Source: CAZHJK01 sp964533275 (GTDB taxonomy: Bacteria; Bacillota; Clostridia; Eubacteriales; Garciellaceae). Taken from it: a stretch of DNA of 64,000 bases. The stretch covers positions 59,477 through 123,476 of the forward strand of contig CAZHJK010000005.1 in the NCBI GenBank assembly GCA_964533275.1, written 5' to 3'. The notes below the pieces were generated by a model. The model saw only the letters and a program-made list of their open reading frames with translations. It did not search any database and was not told the DNA's origin. Positions within the stretch are counted from its first letter, which is position 1; each line of letters begins with the position of its first letter. Positions 26,715 through 35,985 of this stretch are shown in pieces. The position numbers were made by a program, and so were the translations under genes.

Positions 26715-27233
26715 ATGGTGCAAATGAAATTAATCCGCAAACGACGCGATAGATATGCCTTATTGTTCGCAACCAGTATTTGTTTGGCGGTGTGGCTCGG
26801 TGCAACATTTATGTTAGAAGCGGTTTTAGCCTTTGGAGCCATCAGTGTCATCTCTCTCCTGTTATTGGTGAGACAGAGCCTTCTGCTCAATGATGCAACG
26901 CTCATTTGGGATAATCGCATCCTTGCGGTGCCATCTGCTCTTATTTCCATGCCAGGTCACCAAATGAAAAAAGATAAGGAGGAAATCGCAGTATCTACCT
27001 TTGGTATACTCATCGGTAGCGAAATCTACCGATGGGGCCTCGACGGGGTACATGGCGTGAGGCTGCACACCGCCCAAATTGATAAGGAACGGATGCACCT
27101 GACTTTTGGCGATGCGGCTCAAACCATGCGGGTAGAGTTACTACATGGAATGACTCAAAAGCAGGCGGTGCTTGACGCCGCGCAAAAGCTGCTTCATGAA
27201 ACCGGTGTAACGGCAGACATCATCGGATGGTAA
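26715..27233 (+). CDS. membrane protein with two TM helices and a cytoplasmic beta-rich domain
   Basis: A 172-residue protein of unknown function. Two hydrophobic helices (about 16-52) are separated by a short turn, as in proteins with a bacterial PH-like domain. A beta-rich segment then carries WDNRILAVPSALISMPG and a helical end. Several in-frame starts are close together (ATG 26715, GTG 26718, ATG 26724). AGGAGG at 26708-26713 is very near the first, so the true start may be 26718 or 26724. It is the first gene of the island operon. I do not recognise the family. Confidence 0.65.
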   Translation: MVQMKLIRKRRDRYALLFATSICLAVWLGATFMLEAVLAFGAISVISLLLLVRQSLLLNDATLIWDNRILAVPSALISMPGHQMKKDKEEIAVSTFGILIGSEIYRWGLDGVHGVRLHTAQIDKERMHLTFGDAAQTMRVELLHGMTQKQAVLDAAQKLLHETGVTADIIGW

Positions 27234-27275
27234 CGCACCAAAAACGAGTGATTAATGAAAGAAGGAGTGAGGATT

Positions 27276-28223
27276 ATGGAAAAATTTTGCACAAGATGCG
27301 GCGCGGTTCTGAATGACGGAGCGAAATTATGTGCAAAGTGCGGAGCTGATGCTTTTCAAAGCAATGAATTTGTACAATCAAATATGGAGCAGTCGGAGGA
27401 TGCAAAATCCGAACAGAAAATTCCGAAAACAAAAAACAACACAAAGTTTAAGCCGACGATAGATTGGGCTTCGGATGATGATTCAGAATGTAGTTCGATG
27501 GGTGGGGGGAAATTCATAAATAAATATATACGTCGGTCGCTGACGGTGCTGAAAAATCCCAAACAGATGATTCCCACTGTTTTGCTGGGGATTATCTGGT
27601 TGGTGCTTGCGTTGCTGGGTTCTTTCGGAATTAATACCCTTCCGGTACGTATTCTCAGCTTCCTTACCTTTGCACAGGGTGGGATGTTCGGCGGTGTTCT
27701 CGGCACGGCGGGGGGCATTCTCGGCAAGGTGGTGGTCGCCACTTTTCTGAATGCCACCATTGTGCCATTGTTTCAGAAAAAAGCGCCGTTTTCGGGAATC
27801 GGCGGTGGTATCAAGGGCTTTTTCGGTACGATTGCCGTTAAGAGTATAACCGCTGTTGCTCCACTGCTGGGCGGAGTAGGCGTGTCCCTGCTGTTTTACG
27901 CTTTTATGAACAGCACCCAGTCGCTGCAAAACGGCATGGTGGGTATTATTGCCTTTGTAATGCTGCTTCAAAATATCAGCAGACAGGGCGGTTTTTTGTG
28001 GGGGCTTGTCTTTTCGGTTGTAAACAGCATCTCCAAGGGCAGAACACCGTCTTACATAGGGGTCACGCGATGCATAAGTGGCATGACGCTGGGCTTTGCT
28101 CTTAGTGTAGCGCTGTCTGCCATGGGACTTCGGTGGTGTGCGTGGTTGGGAGCTGTGTTGTTAATTGCTGCTTTGATATTTGTCATTGTCTCGAAAGGCA
28201 AAAAGGAGGTGGCTGCGGCATGA
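27276..28223 (+). CDS. zinc-ribbon polytopic membrane protein
   Basis: A 315-residue protein. The N-terminus is a zinc ribbon with two CxxC knuckles (CTRCG and CAKCG, about 5-22). A polar linker (about 25-85) and a hydrophobic region with about six or seven transmembrane segments (about 95-310) with many Gly residues follow. GAAGGAGTGAGG precedes the ATG at 27276; an ATG at 27255 lies upstream of that site and is rejected. Its TGA overlaps the start of the next gene. The same ribbon type recurs in two other island proteins, suggesting a common partner or a shared fold used as a cytoplasmic cap. Function unknown. Confidence 0.7.
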   Translation: MEKFCTRCGAVLNDGAKLCAKCGADAFQSNEFVQSNMEQSEDAKSEQKIPKTKNNTKFKPTIDWASDDDSECSSMGGGKFINKYIRRSLTVLKNPKQMIPTVLLGIIWLVLALLGSFGINTLPVRILSFLTFAQGGMFGGVLGTAGGILGKVVVATFLNATIVPLFQKKAPFSGIGGGIKGFFGTIAVKSITAVAPLLGGVGVSLLFYAFMNSTQSLQNGMVGIIAFVMLLQNISRQGGFLWGLVFSVVNSISKGRTPSYIGVTRCISGMTLGFALSVALSAMGLRWCAWLGAVLLIAALIFVIVSKGKKEVAAA

Positions 28224-30097
28224 GAAAGACCAAGAAGAAACTTTTTGTAATTCTGATTATGATTTTTTGTTGTGGGTTGCTTTTTCCCATAATAGCGATG
28301 GCAGAGGAAATAATCGAAAACCCTATCGCATTGCCAGAATCTATGACAATTACAAAGCATATCTTCAGTGATTCGGATGAGTTAGATCCGGAAACAATCA
28401 CTGTTCATTCACAGGAAGATGGAAGATTCTCTTTTGAGATTCCTGCAAAAACTGTATCTAATATGCGTGGTTTGGGTGATGATCATTCCATAACATCATT
28501 CCGTGTTGAGGGAAAAGCTAATTATAGGATAGATGAAGAAAAAGAGCGCAAATTCAGTGCGGAAAACAGCAGGTGGATTGTGGGGGAATTTACGGTGCCG
28601 GATGAGATTGTCTATACCTTGCTTGCACCGTCAGTTTCAGAAAGTTATTCCAACATCAGCAAGTTTAGTTTTACTCCTTATGGGGGCTCTTTTAAGACAA
28701 CAAGCTATGACGGATTGGAGCATCATATTTTATTTAAACTACGGTTTCATTGTAACCGAACTGATACAGTTTACGATGTGGAGGGGGGGAGCACAACAAC
28801 TGAAAATTCATACGATGACGAATGGACTTTTAGTATGGAAACAGTTGGATTTTCCGACCCATATCCAATAGAGGATACCGACTCTACACAAAACGCAGGA
28901 GCTAAGGGAGAGTGGAAATTTTACAAACCAGAAGGCGGAGGCTGGGGCTGGCGGAAAACATCTGGTGGCAGTGGAAATTCCGACCACGCTGGCCCCCTTG
29001 CCACCATTACCATCAGCACTCTTGCGATTTTGCTGTCCATCCTGTTTGGGAATACGGGCGGCTTCATCCCGACTGTGCCTGTGGAGACAGGCGGCGCACC
29101 CGCTCCCGCGCCTGCGGGCAGCGGTCTGAGCCGATGGCTGCGCTTTGACGGCGACGGCGACATCGAAGCCACCGACCCGGTAAACGGGCAAAGGCGCACC
29201 TTTGTCAAAAACGGCGACGGCACCTATACCGACCCTGTCAGCGGCGCGACCTATACCCCCGAGGAGCTTTCCGAACAGATGGAGCACCGCGCGGACAATG
29301 CCGGCACCATCCGGCAGGACGAAGCGCAGTTCAGGCAAAATGTCAGCGAGGATTCTCAGCGCAACCAAGAGCGCAGTGATGAGAGCAGTCAGCTTGAGAA
29401 GGACTTGCAGCGTGAGCGGCAGGAGCGAAGCCGCAAGGAGAAGGTTGAGCGCGTTGCCACCGACCTTGGCATGAGCGGCGCCAGCGAAAAGCAGGTTATA
29501 GATGAGCTTAAACGACGCATGGAAAGAGACGAGGAGTATCGTCAGAAGATGCACGATTATGCGAAGCAGCGAGACACTGCTGTCGATATTCTCGAAGCAA
29601 CGGTGGAAATTGCCGATTACACGATGGCGGCAGGCGAAGCGGTAGTTCCAGGCGGAAAAGCTGTGTCCGCCACCTATAAGGGAATCAAAAACACCGTTTC
29701 AACCATGGCGGAGAAGGGCGCAAGCTGGGGCTCCTTTACAGAGGGTGCAATCAAGGGCGGCACCGAAGCCGCAACCACCATGATGAAAGGCGGTATCGGC
29801 AAGGCGGGCGTAGCCTTCGGCGGCACAGTTGCAGGCGAGGTTGCGGATGCTGTCAACGACGGCGGGGATTTGACCGACGCATTGGTAAAGGGCACAGTGA
29901 AGGGGACCTTTAACGCAGCCAGTGGCGCAGTCGGTGATGCCTACGGCGATGCCGTCGGCGGTACCTACGGCGAGATGCTTGGCAAAGACAGCACGATAAA
30001 GAAGGTGGCAGAAACCGCCGGGAAGCTTGGCGAAGTCGGCTTTGAAAAAAACGTCACAGGAACCGTTGGGGATAACCTGAACGGAGAGAACAAATGA
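28220..30097 (+). CDS. large secreted/membrane protein with a beta-rich ectodomain and Gly/Ala-rich tail
   Basis: A 625-residue protein. A signal peptide (about 1-30: basic start, hydrophobic core, IAMAEE end) is followed by a beta-rich ectodomain (about 35-225) and a hydrophobic segment (about 255-280). Next come a motif, GDGTYTDPVSGATYTPEE (about 340-357), a highly charged coiled region (about 365-480), and a tail of about 130 residues rich in Gly, Ala and Thr. The tail resembles the pre-toxin or membrane-interacting parts of polymorphic effectors, but no toxin domain is recognisable. The start at 28220 has GGAGG upstream and overlaps the previous stop (ATGA); the frame upstream is the antisense-like overlap. 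No known family assigned. Confidence 0.68.
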   Translation: MRKTKKKLFVILIMIFCCGLLFPIIAMAEEIIENPIALPESMTITKHIFSDSDELDPETITVHSQEDGRFSFEIPAKTVSNMRGLGDDHSITSFRVEGKANYRIDEEKERKFSAENSRWIVGEFTVPDEIVYTLLAPSVSESYSNISKFSFTPYGGSFKTTSYDGLEHHILFKLRFHCNRTDTVYDVEGGSTTTENSYDDEWTFSMETVGFSDPYPIEDTDSTQNAGAKGEWKFYKPEGGGWGWRKTSGGSGNSDHAGPLATITISTLAILLSILFGNTGGFIPTVPVETGGAPAPAPAGSGLSRWLRFDGDGDIEATDPVNGQRRTFVKNGDGTYTDPVSGATYTPEELSEQMEHRADNAGTIRQDEAQFRQNVSEDSQRNQERSDESSQLEKDLQRERQERSRKEKVERVATDLGMSGASEKQVIDELKRRMERDEEYRQKMHDYAKQRDTAVDILEATVEIADYTMAAGEAVVPGGKAVSATYKGIKNTVSTMAEKGASWGSFTEGAIKGGTEAATTMMKGGIGKAGVAFGGTVAGEVADAVNDGGDLTDALVKGTVKGTFNAASGAVGDAYGDAVGGTYGEMLGKDSTIKKVAETAGKLGEVGFEKNVTGTVGDNLNGENK

Positions 30098-30110
30098 TGG
30101 AGGTAATATC

Positions 30111-30602
30111 ATGAAAAAGCTTATGGTTTTATTTCTGGTGTTTATAATGATTTTCACTCTCGCCGCCTGCGGTGAGAAAAGCGAAGGAGGATCGCAAGCT
30201 CAAGGTTCTGCTCCGGCTGAAGCAAGCAATGCCCCTTCCGGCGAAGAGGAAAAAGTAAAGGCCGGGCTTTCCCTTGACGATGTCGCCGGGACTTATTCGA
30301 TGAATACCTATTATGACGGCAAAGAACAGAAGCATACTGTCGTGTTCACAAAGAGCGGAGATAAATTGGTGGCATCCAGCGATGCTAAAGGTGAAGAACC
30401 TTTTGAATTATCCTATGATCCGGCTTCGGGAACAGCTTCATATGTTCAAAAGATTCCCCATGAAGACAGTGAAGTCACAATAGATTCAAAATATACTTTT
30501 TCCCTTGAAGATGGGAGTACAAAGGTAAACGGTGAAACGACGATATCATTTAAAGACGAAACAAAAGATGGACCCCGGTATGAAGGATACAAGATCGACT
30601 GA
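30111..30602 (+). CDS. small lipoprotein of unknown function
   Basis: A 163-residue lipoprotein. A type II signal peptide ends in the lipobox LAAC (Cys20), a Ser/Ala/Pro/Glu-rich linker runs to about residue 50, and a small beta-rich domain (about 55-163) follows, with repeated strand patterns such as TYYDGKEQKHTVVFTKSGD. It would sit on the outer face of the cytoplasmic membrane. It starts 13 bases after the previous gene at an AGGTAA site. Its leader resembles that of the next gene, suggesting an old duplication of at least the secretion module. Function unknown. Confidence 0.7.
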   Translation: MKKLMVLFLVFIMIFTLAACGEKSEGGSQAQGSAPAEASNAPSGEEEKVKAGLSLDDVAGTYSMNTYYDGKEQKHTVVFTKSGDKLVASSDAKGEEPFELSYDPASGTASYVQKIPHEDSEVTIDSKYTFSLEDGSTKVNGETTISFKDETKDGPRYEGYKID

Positions 30603-30646
30603 CTGGAAGTTGGCTTGCTATAACAAGAATTTTAGGAGGTAATCTT

Positions 30647-31237
30647 ATGAAGAAGACATTAATTATATTTTTATCATTGGTACTTATGCTCACCTTCGCC
30701 GCTTGCGGTGAAAAAAACGGCGGTAAATCACCGTCAGAAAGCTCCGCGCCCGCCGAATCGGTAAATCCTCCCTCCAGTAAAGCGGGAGCGGATGAAAACA
30801 GGTATTACGGTATCGGCGAGGCGGCCGAGGCAAACGGGCTTTCCATCACTATTGACGGGGCGGAGCCTTTCGATTATACAGGTATGCTTTCAAGGCCGAA
30901 GGACGGATTCGAATATGTGAAGGTCTGGTTTACCTTCACAAATGTCTCCGGCGAACCGATAGATTCCCCGAACAAGAAGGATCTCTACATCATCTACGAG
31001 GAGGGACCCACCGGGGACGACAGCGACATGACCTCGGAGGAAAATTCACAGGTGATGTCGGATGTGGCTGACAGGAAGGAGCGGTATATGGTGGACATAG
31101 AGCTTGCCCCCGGCGAATCCACCGGCGGCTGGATGGTCTATCAGCGGCAGACCGACAAAAGCGAGGTCATCATGCACTATTACTCCGGCTTTGTCAACGT
31201 CGCGCCGGATTTGAGATTCAGCTTTGCGGTTGAGTAA
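30647..31237 (+). CDS. lipoprotein with a DUF4352-like domain
   Basis: A 196-residue lipoprotein with lipobox FAAC (Cys20), a low-complexity linker, and an immunoglobulin-like domain (about 55-195) carrying FEYVKVWFTFTNVSGEPID, read in parts, and LAPGESTGGWMVYQ. That pattern of strand, conserved N and late G-W-V/M-x-F/Y matches the DUF4352 group of secreted beta-sandwich proteins. AGGAGG lies upstream of the ATG. It is the second of three consecutive lipoprotein genes in the operon. DUF4352 proteins have no established activity; a cell-surface binding role is inferred. Confidence 0.72.
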   Translation: MKKTLIIFLSLVLMLTFAACGEKNGGKSPSESSAPAESVNPPSSKAGADENRYYGIGEAAEANGLSITIDGAEPFDYTGMLSRPKDGFEYVKVWFTFTNVSGEPIDSPNKKDLYIIYEEGPTGDDSDMTSEENSQVMSDVADRKERYMVDIELAPGESTGGWMVYQRQTDKSEVIMHYYSGFVNVAPDLRFSFAVE

Positions 31238-31261
31238 GCCGGCAGAAAGGAGCTTTGCGCA

Positions 31262-33256
31262 ATGAAACGAAAAATATTATCTATTCTGCTTGCAGCTGTC
31301 ATGCTGCTGTCCTTAATGGCGGGGCTTTCCGGCTGCGGCTCTGGTAATCAGGCTAAGACTCCCGGCACACAGAAATCCGAAACCTTTACGGTGGAGGACG
31401 GACAGACGGCATTGGTCTCAGAGGACGGTGCGGCGATAGACTTTGGCTGTCTGCTGGAGGCTGGCGAGGAACTCACCATACAAAAGGTATCGCCCGCGTC
31501 AATAGACAGCGATGTTGAAATCTACGCCTACGATTTCAAGCTGTTCTCCGGTCAGCCGGAGGGAGTTGTCGAGCTGACCATACCCTATGACGATGCGGGG
31601 CTTGAAGCCGACGAGGAAATTCTGTCGGTCTGCGGCAAATATCTAAACGAGGAAACAAAGCAATGGGAGGATGTCCTTTACACGGTGGACACCCAAGCCA
31701 ACCAGGTGCATATCCTCACCGACCACCTCTCCACCTACAGCGTGTTTACAATTAAAAACGAAGGAAAGCGCAGCGAATATATTTCCGATCTCAACGCCTA
31801 CGCCGCTTATATGACGACAGGGCAGGCACAGCGGCTGCTCAAAACCTACGCCGAGCAGGGTGTGTCGTGGCAAGAGGATGTTGTGTCGGCATTTCTGGAG
31901 GCAAACAACTCTCTCCCCATGTTCGCTGCAACAAATGTCCCCACGCTCATGAGCCTTGGCGGTGCGTATGATGAGCTGATCAGCGAGCCCCTTGGCGATG
32001 CGTTGACGGTTTTGGGCATCGCGACCTCCTGTGCGCAGTTTACGTATGACGCATACAGCAACGGGCTGACAAGCAAAGAAACGTCGATCAGCGGAATGAA
32101 AACCGTGTTGAATCTGGGGCTGAACTTGGCGTCGTCACAAAAATATCTGTTGGATTCATTTCAGGTGGCCTATATGGGCGTCGGAGTGATCGACATCGCG
32201 CTTACCGATGTGATGAATTTCGCCATCGCCACCAAGTATGAAAGCACAAAAAATATGTACGACGCCTATTACGCAAGACCCGAAAACAAGCGCCGTGTCA
32301 AGGATTGGTACGATTTATTCGAGGAGATATACAAAGAAAATAAATCCGCCCCGCAGACAGCTCTCGACAAAATGCAGAGCGAGATTGACAACTATGTAAA
32401 CAAATACTGGGAGGTCGCAGCAAGTGACTGGGAATCGTGGGTAGACGCATATGAAAAGAACGGCAAGCTGTCCAAGTATCCGTGGCCGTCGGAGAGCGAC
32501 CGAAAAAAAATATCAAGCAATCACAAAGCCGAGATTTATGATTACCTTCAGGTGATGTTCGAGTCTCTGAGTCGTAATATGTATTTCGATATGCTTGCAC
32601 AGCGGGAAGAAAAATATAAGTCCCTCATGGATCGCTTGAATACTGTCTATACCATCACGATAAAGGAACAGGAGATAGAGGGCAAGCAGCCCAAATGGGC
32701 AAACTGCTATGTCAAATTGGCGCCACTTTCCGATAAGGCTGCCGCAAAAGCATGGACAATCAAGTTGAACGATAATTCAAACGGGCAGATAAAATTTACT
32801 CTGCTTGCCCACGAAACAGCAGGATTCCCGATGAAGCTGGAATTCTATAAAACGCAAAAAGATTGGGAGGAGGGTAAGGTTGCGGCGAGTACAAAGCTAA
32901 AACCGTTTAAAAGCACCGAAAAAACTTTCACCATAAAAACGCAGGCGGAAAAGGTTGACTATTCCGGAACCTTCACAGGTGTACTTCATGTCGCGGAAAC
33001 AGGTAAGGATATTGATGTGACAACTGTAGTCACATTTGAAAAGGATTTTGGCGACGGCTCTTACTATAAAATCGTCTGCTCAAATGATGAAACCGGGAGC
33101 ACCTACATCAACGGCAGCTATTTTGTTCGGTGGTCGACAGGCGAGGCAAATATTGCGGGAGCAAAATTTGTATTCTCCGCTGACGGAACATCGTTCAGCG
33201 CCTCAATGCGAGACCACAACGATAAAGAGTGGGGCGTGATTACCTGTCAGAGATAA
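31262..33256 (+). CDS. large lipoprotein with a ZU5-like domain and helical region
   Basis: A 664-residue lipoprotein with lipobox LSGC (Cys25). Residues about 45-170 form a ZU5-like beta domain (VDGQTALVSEDGAAIDFG-type start, IPYDDAGLEADEE, LTDHLSTYSVFTI). Residues about 175-460 are mostly helical with amphipathic stretches, and about 465-664 are beta-rich, including a YSGTFTGVLHVAETG module. The first two parts align in order with the gene interrupted by an insertion sequence at 34057-37953, so the two are paralogues with different anchors. A GAAAGGAG site precedes the ATG. Function unknown; extracytoplasmic location is well supported. Confidence 0.72.
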   Translation: MKRKILSILLAAVMLLSLMAGLSGCGSGNQAKTPGTQKSETFTVEDGQTALVSEDGAAIDFGCLLEAGEELTIQKVSPASIDSDVEIYAYDFKLFSGQPEGVVELTIPYDDAGLEADEEILSVCGKYLNEETKQWEDVLYTVDTQANQVHILTDHLSTYSVFTIKNEGKRSEYISDLNAYAAYMTTGQAQRLLKTYAEQGVSWQEDVVSAFLEANNSLPMFAATNVPTLMSLGGAYDELISEPLGDALTVLGIATSCAQFTYDAYSNGLTSKETSISGMKTVLNLGLNLASSQKYLLDSFQVAYMGVGVIDIALTDVMNFAIATKYESTKNMYDAYYARPENKRRVKDWYDLFEEIYKENKSAPQTALDKMQSEIDNYVNKYWEVAASDWESWVDAYEKNGKLSKYPWPSESDRKKISSNHKAEIYDYLQVMFESLSRNMYFDMLAQREEKYKSLMDRLNTVYTITIKEQEIEGKQPKWANCYVKLAPLSDKAAAKAWTIKLNDNSNGQIKFTLLAHETAGFPMKLEFYKTQKDWEEGKVAASTKLKPFKSTEKTFTIKTQAEKVDYSGTFTGVLHVAETGKDIDVTTVVTFEKDFGDGSYYKIVCSNDETGSTYINGSYFVRWSTGEANIAGAKFVFSADGTSFSASMRDHNDKEWGVITCQR

Positions 33257-33339
33257 AAACGACCCCAAGCACAAGATATGTCGGCCAACATGAGAAAACA
33301 GCGCACAGTAATCGGATCAAACAAACTGGAGGCATACCC

Positions 33340-34044
33340 ATGAGAGATAACATTTCATCTGCGGACAGAGGCAATAAAATCTTGGCCGCAATACTTATCG
33401 CGGCCAATGTGATTATGCTGGTCATCGGCATACTCACAATACCGCCCAATCTACGGTCAGCAGACGGAAAAGAACCTCCGGCGCCGGGGACGGAGCAAAC
33501 AACACCCGTCACACTATCGCCGAAGGAAGAAACCCCGCCTGCGGTCACGGAAAGCGGCAGTATTCCCGCACCGGAGGTAACAGGCGTGAGCTTATCCACG
33601 GAGGAACGCCCCTATTTGGAGGACTTTCTCTGGTACACAGAGGACGTGGTTTATGACGGAGTTCCATCCGATGCGAATATCATAGACAATATCGGCCCGC
33701 TGACTGGGAGCTGGAAAGCACTGATTATTTACGACCCCAGTAACGAATACGACTCGGGCGCTATGGAGTTTCTCAATGTCGCCCTTGCAGGTGCGGCGGA
33801 GAGCCTGAGCCTCACCCTCGACTGGTATCAGATTTTTTGGGCAAACGAGGGAGAACGCTTCGACGAAACGGATATGGAGGACGGCGTATTTCTGGGCAAG
33901 TGGGAAAAGGGCGGCCTGTGGGCGTCCGGTGCGGGAACCATACACCTGACGCAGTTCTACGAGCTTAATGGGAAGCAATACGCCGTCGGTACGATGGATA
34001 CGCCCGACGGAACACCGGCGCTGGTGGCGCTGGTGCGGCCATAA
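33340..34044 (+). CDS. single-pass membrane protein with an extracytoplasmic domain
   Basis: A 234-residue protein with a short cytoplasmic N-terminus, one transmembrane helix (about 14-34), a Pro/Thr-rich stalk (about 45-90) and a beta-rich C-terminal domain (about 95-234) containing LTGSWKALIIYDP and AGTIHLTQFYELNGK. The frame is open from 33229, but AAACTGGAGG before the ATG at 33340 decides the start and restores a sensible membrane topology. It lies between the two paralogous ZU5-like genes. Function unknown. Confidence 0.68.
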   Translation: MRDNISSADRGNKILAAILIAANVIMLVIGILTIPPNLRSADGKEPPAPGTEQTTPVTLSPKEETPPAVTESGSIPAPEVTGVSLSTEERPYLEDFLWYTEDVVYDGVPSDANIIDNIGPLTGSWKALIIYDPSNEYDSGAMEFLNVALAGAAESLSLTLDWYQIFWANEGERFDETDMEDGVFLGKWEKGGLWASGAGTIHLTQFYELNGKQYAVGTMDTPDGTPALVALVRP

Positions 34045-34783
34045 GGAGGTGCAGATATGGGAAAATATTGTACGAATTGCGGCAATGAACTTCATACCGG
34101 CGCTCGCTTCTGCGCCAAATGCGGCGCTACGGTGCTTGACGTGCCCACGAATCCTGTTCCCGCAGCACAGCCGAAACCTGTGCCGCAGACGCAGGCTAAA
34201 ACCGAGGTGCAGCCTCAAGAATATACTCCGCCCGTTGCGACGCCAAAAAGAAAAAGTGCCGCAGCACCGAAAAGAAACAGCGGGCGCAATGCGCTGTGCA
34301 TCGTGCTTTCCGTGCTACTTGTCATACAGATCGCGGCGGTGGCTCTCTACGGCTGGCCGGGTTTTATGGTGAGCGGTGGCATCAAGCTCCTTTCCGTACA
34401 GAAAAGCGACAGCTTTACCTTGCAGGAGGGGCAGACAGCAGTTTCGACCGACGGCGGTGTGACGGTGGACTTTGGCCCATATAACGCAATGGACGGAGAA
34501 AAGGTGTCGGTAAAGGAGCTGTCCGCCGACAGCGACAGCATAGAGGGCGGCACACGCACGGCCTATGACATTTCAGCCAGTGAACGCACCGAGTTTGACG
34601 GGCTTTTGACTATCACGCTGCCCTATGACGAAAGCGAAACCGATTCCACCGATGAGGAAGGCTCCGTGTTGGCGGAGTATTACAACAGGGAAACTAGTGC
34701 TAGAATATAAATAGTACAAGTTGAAAGTGGTAAATTCCAAAATAAAAGATATAATAAAGTTAGTGAAGATGGAGGGATTGAAC

Positions 34784-35071
34784 ATGAGTAGACAGTTTAC
34801 AAAAGAGTTTAAAGAGGATGCTGTAAGGTATTATCTAGAGCATAAGGATTTAGGTTTTACAGTATGTGCAAAAAATCTAGGGACAAGTAGAACCGCATTA
34901 TGCACTTGGGTAAAAGAGGCAAAAGCAAACAATGGAGAGGTACCTACAAGAGGATCAGGTAACTACCAAAGTGATGAAGCAAAAGAGAATGCAAGACTAC
35001 GTAAAGAGCTAAGAGACTCACAGGATGCATTAGAAATACTAAAAAAAGCAATCAGCATTCTGGGAAACTAA
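34784..35071 (+). CDS. IS3-family transposase OrfA (HTH)
   Basis: A 95-residue protein with an HTH of the transposase_8 type: FTKEFKEDAVRYYLEH, then GFTVCAKNLGTSRTALCTWV, read in parts, followed by a leucine-zipper-like helix RKELRDSQDALEILKKA. It binds the terminal repeats and oligomerises. GGAGG before the ATG at 34784 sets the start; an upstream frame is open from 34721. Near the end a run of seven A followed by G (35041-35048) is a slippery site for -1 frameshifting into orfB. Confidence 0.88.
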   Translation: MSRQFTKEFKEDAVRYYLEHKDLGFTVCAKNLGTSRTALCTWVKEAKANNGEVPTRGSGNYQSDEAKENARLRKELRDSQDALEILKKAISILGN

Positions 35072-35985
35072 CAGAAGCTCTCTTTATTGAAACATCTGAA
35101 AAAGAAGATGAATTAAATGAAGAAGGTAAACGCCGACTTAATGTTAGTGGAGTGCTGGGAATACTAGGCGTTTCAAGGAGTGGCTATAATTCTTTTAAGA
35201 AAAGGCTTCCTTCTGATAGGGAGAAGAGAAAAGAAGCTATAAAGGATCAAATTAAGCAAATATATGATGACTCTTATCAAAACTATGGAGCACCTAAAAT
35301 AACACATATTCTACAACAAAACGGAGAAACCATAGCAGAAAAGACTGTGGGTAATTATATGCGAGAAATGGGCATAAAAGCCCAATATATAAAGCCATAT
35401 ACAGTGACAACAATAGATTCGAATTTTAGTGAAGAACTTATTAACATATTGAATGAGGAATTTAACCCAGCAGAACCAAATGCGGTATGGTGCTCAGATA
35501 TTACTTATATTTGGACCTATGAAGGATTTGTGTATTTAACGAGCATAATGGATCTATATTCAAGAAAAATCATATCATGGGTACTTAGTACTACCCTTGA
35601 GGCAAGATGGGTCATAGAAGCAATTAACAAAGCAAAAGCATCGCGGAATATATATAAGCCATTAGTTATGCACAGTGATCGCGGGGTTCAGTATACCTGT
35701 GCAGCATACCAAGAAGCTACTGAAAAATTTGTAAATAGTTATTCGAAGAAAGCCTATCCATGGGATAATGCCTGTATAGAATCCTTCCATGCATTAATCA
35801 AAAGAGAATGGGTAAATAGATTCAAAATATTAGATTATAATCATGCACATCGATTGGTTTTTAACTATATAGAAGCATTTTATAATACAGTAAGAATACA
35901 TAGCCATTGTGGATATCTATCACCAAATCAATATGAAGCTGTGTACAAAAATGAATTAGATGAGTTATATACAAAAGCAAGTTAA
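35047..35985 (+). CDS. IS3-family transposase OrfB (DDE integrase), made by -1 frameshift
   Basis: The catalytic half of the transposase, open in the -1 frame from the slippery run at 35041-35048. The OrfAB fusion would be 400 residues. An HTH_21 segment (VSGVLGILGVSRSGY) precedes the rve integrase core with the DDE acids in VWCSDITYI, VMHSDRGVQYT and NACIESFHALIKREW. The frame is intact, so the element may still be active. A GTG at 35152 could start a separate OrfB. Confidence 0.87.
   Translation, partial: SNQHSGKLTEALFIETSEKEDELNEEGKRRLNVSGVLGILGVSRSGYNSFKKRLPSDREKRKEAIKDQIKQIYDDSYQNYGAPKITHILQQNGETIAEKTVGNYMREMGIKAQYIKPYTVTTIDSNFSEELINILNEEFNPAEPNAVWCSDITYIWTYEGFVYLTSIMDLYSRKIISWVLSTTLEARWVIEAINKAKASRNIYKPLVMHSDRGVQYTCAAYQEATEKFVNSYSKKAYPWDNACIESFHALIKREWVNRFKILDYNHAHRLVFNYIEAFYNTVRIHSHCGYLSPNQYEAVYKNELDELYTKAS

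Noticed and set aside
28808..29554. A 248-codon minus-strand frame in the island
   Set aside because: It is antisense to a secreted protein with clear features; long antisense frames are expected in GC-rich codons. Frames at 25472-26299 and 33592-34218 (minus) were rejected for the same reason.
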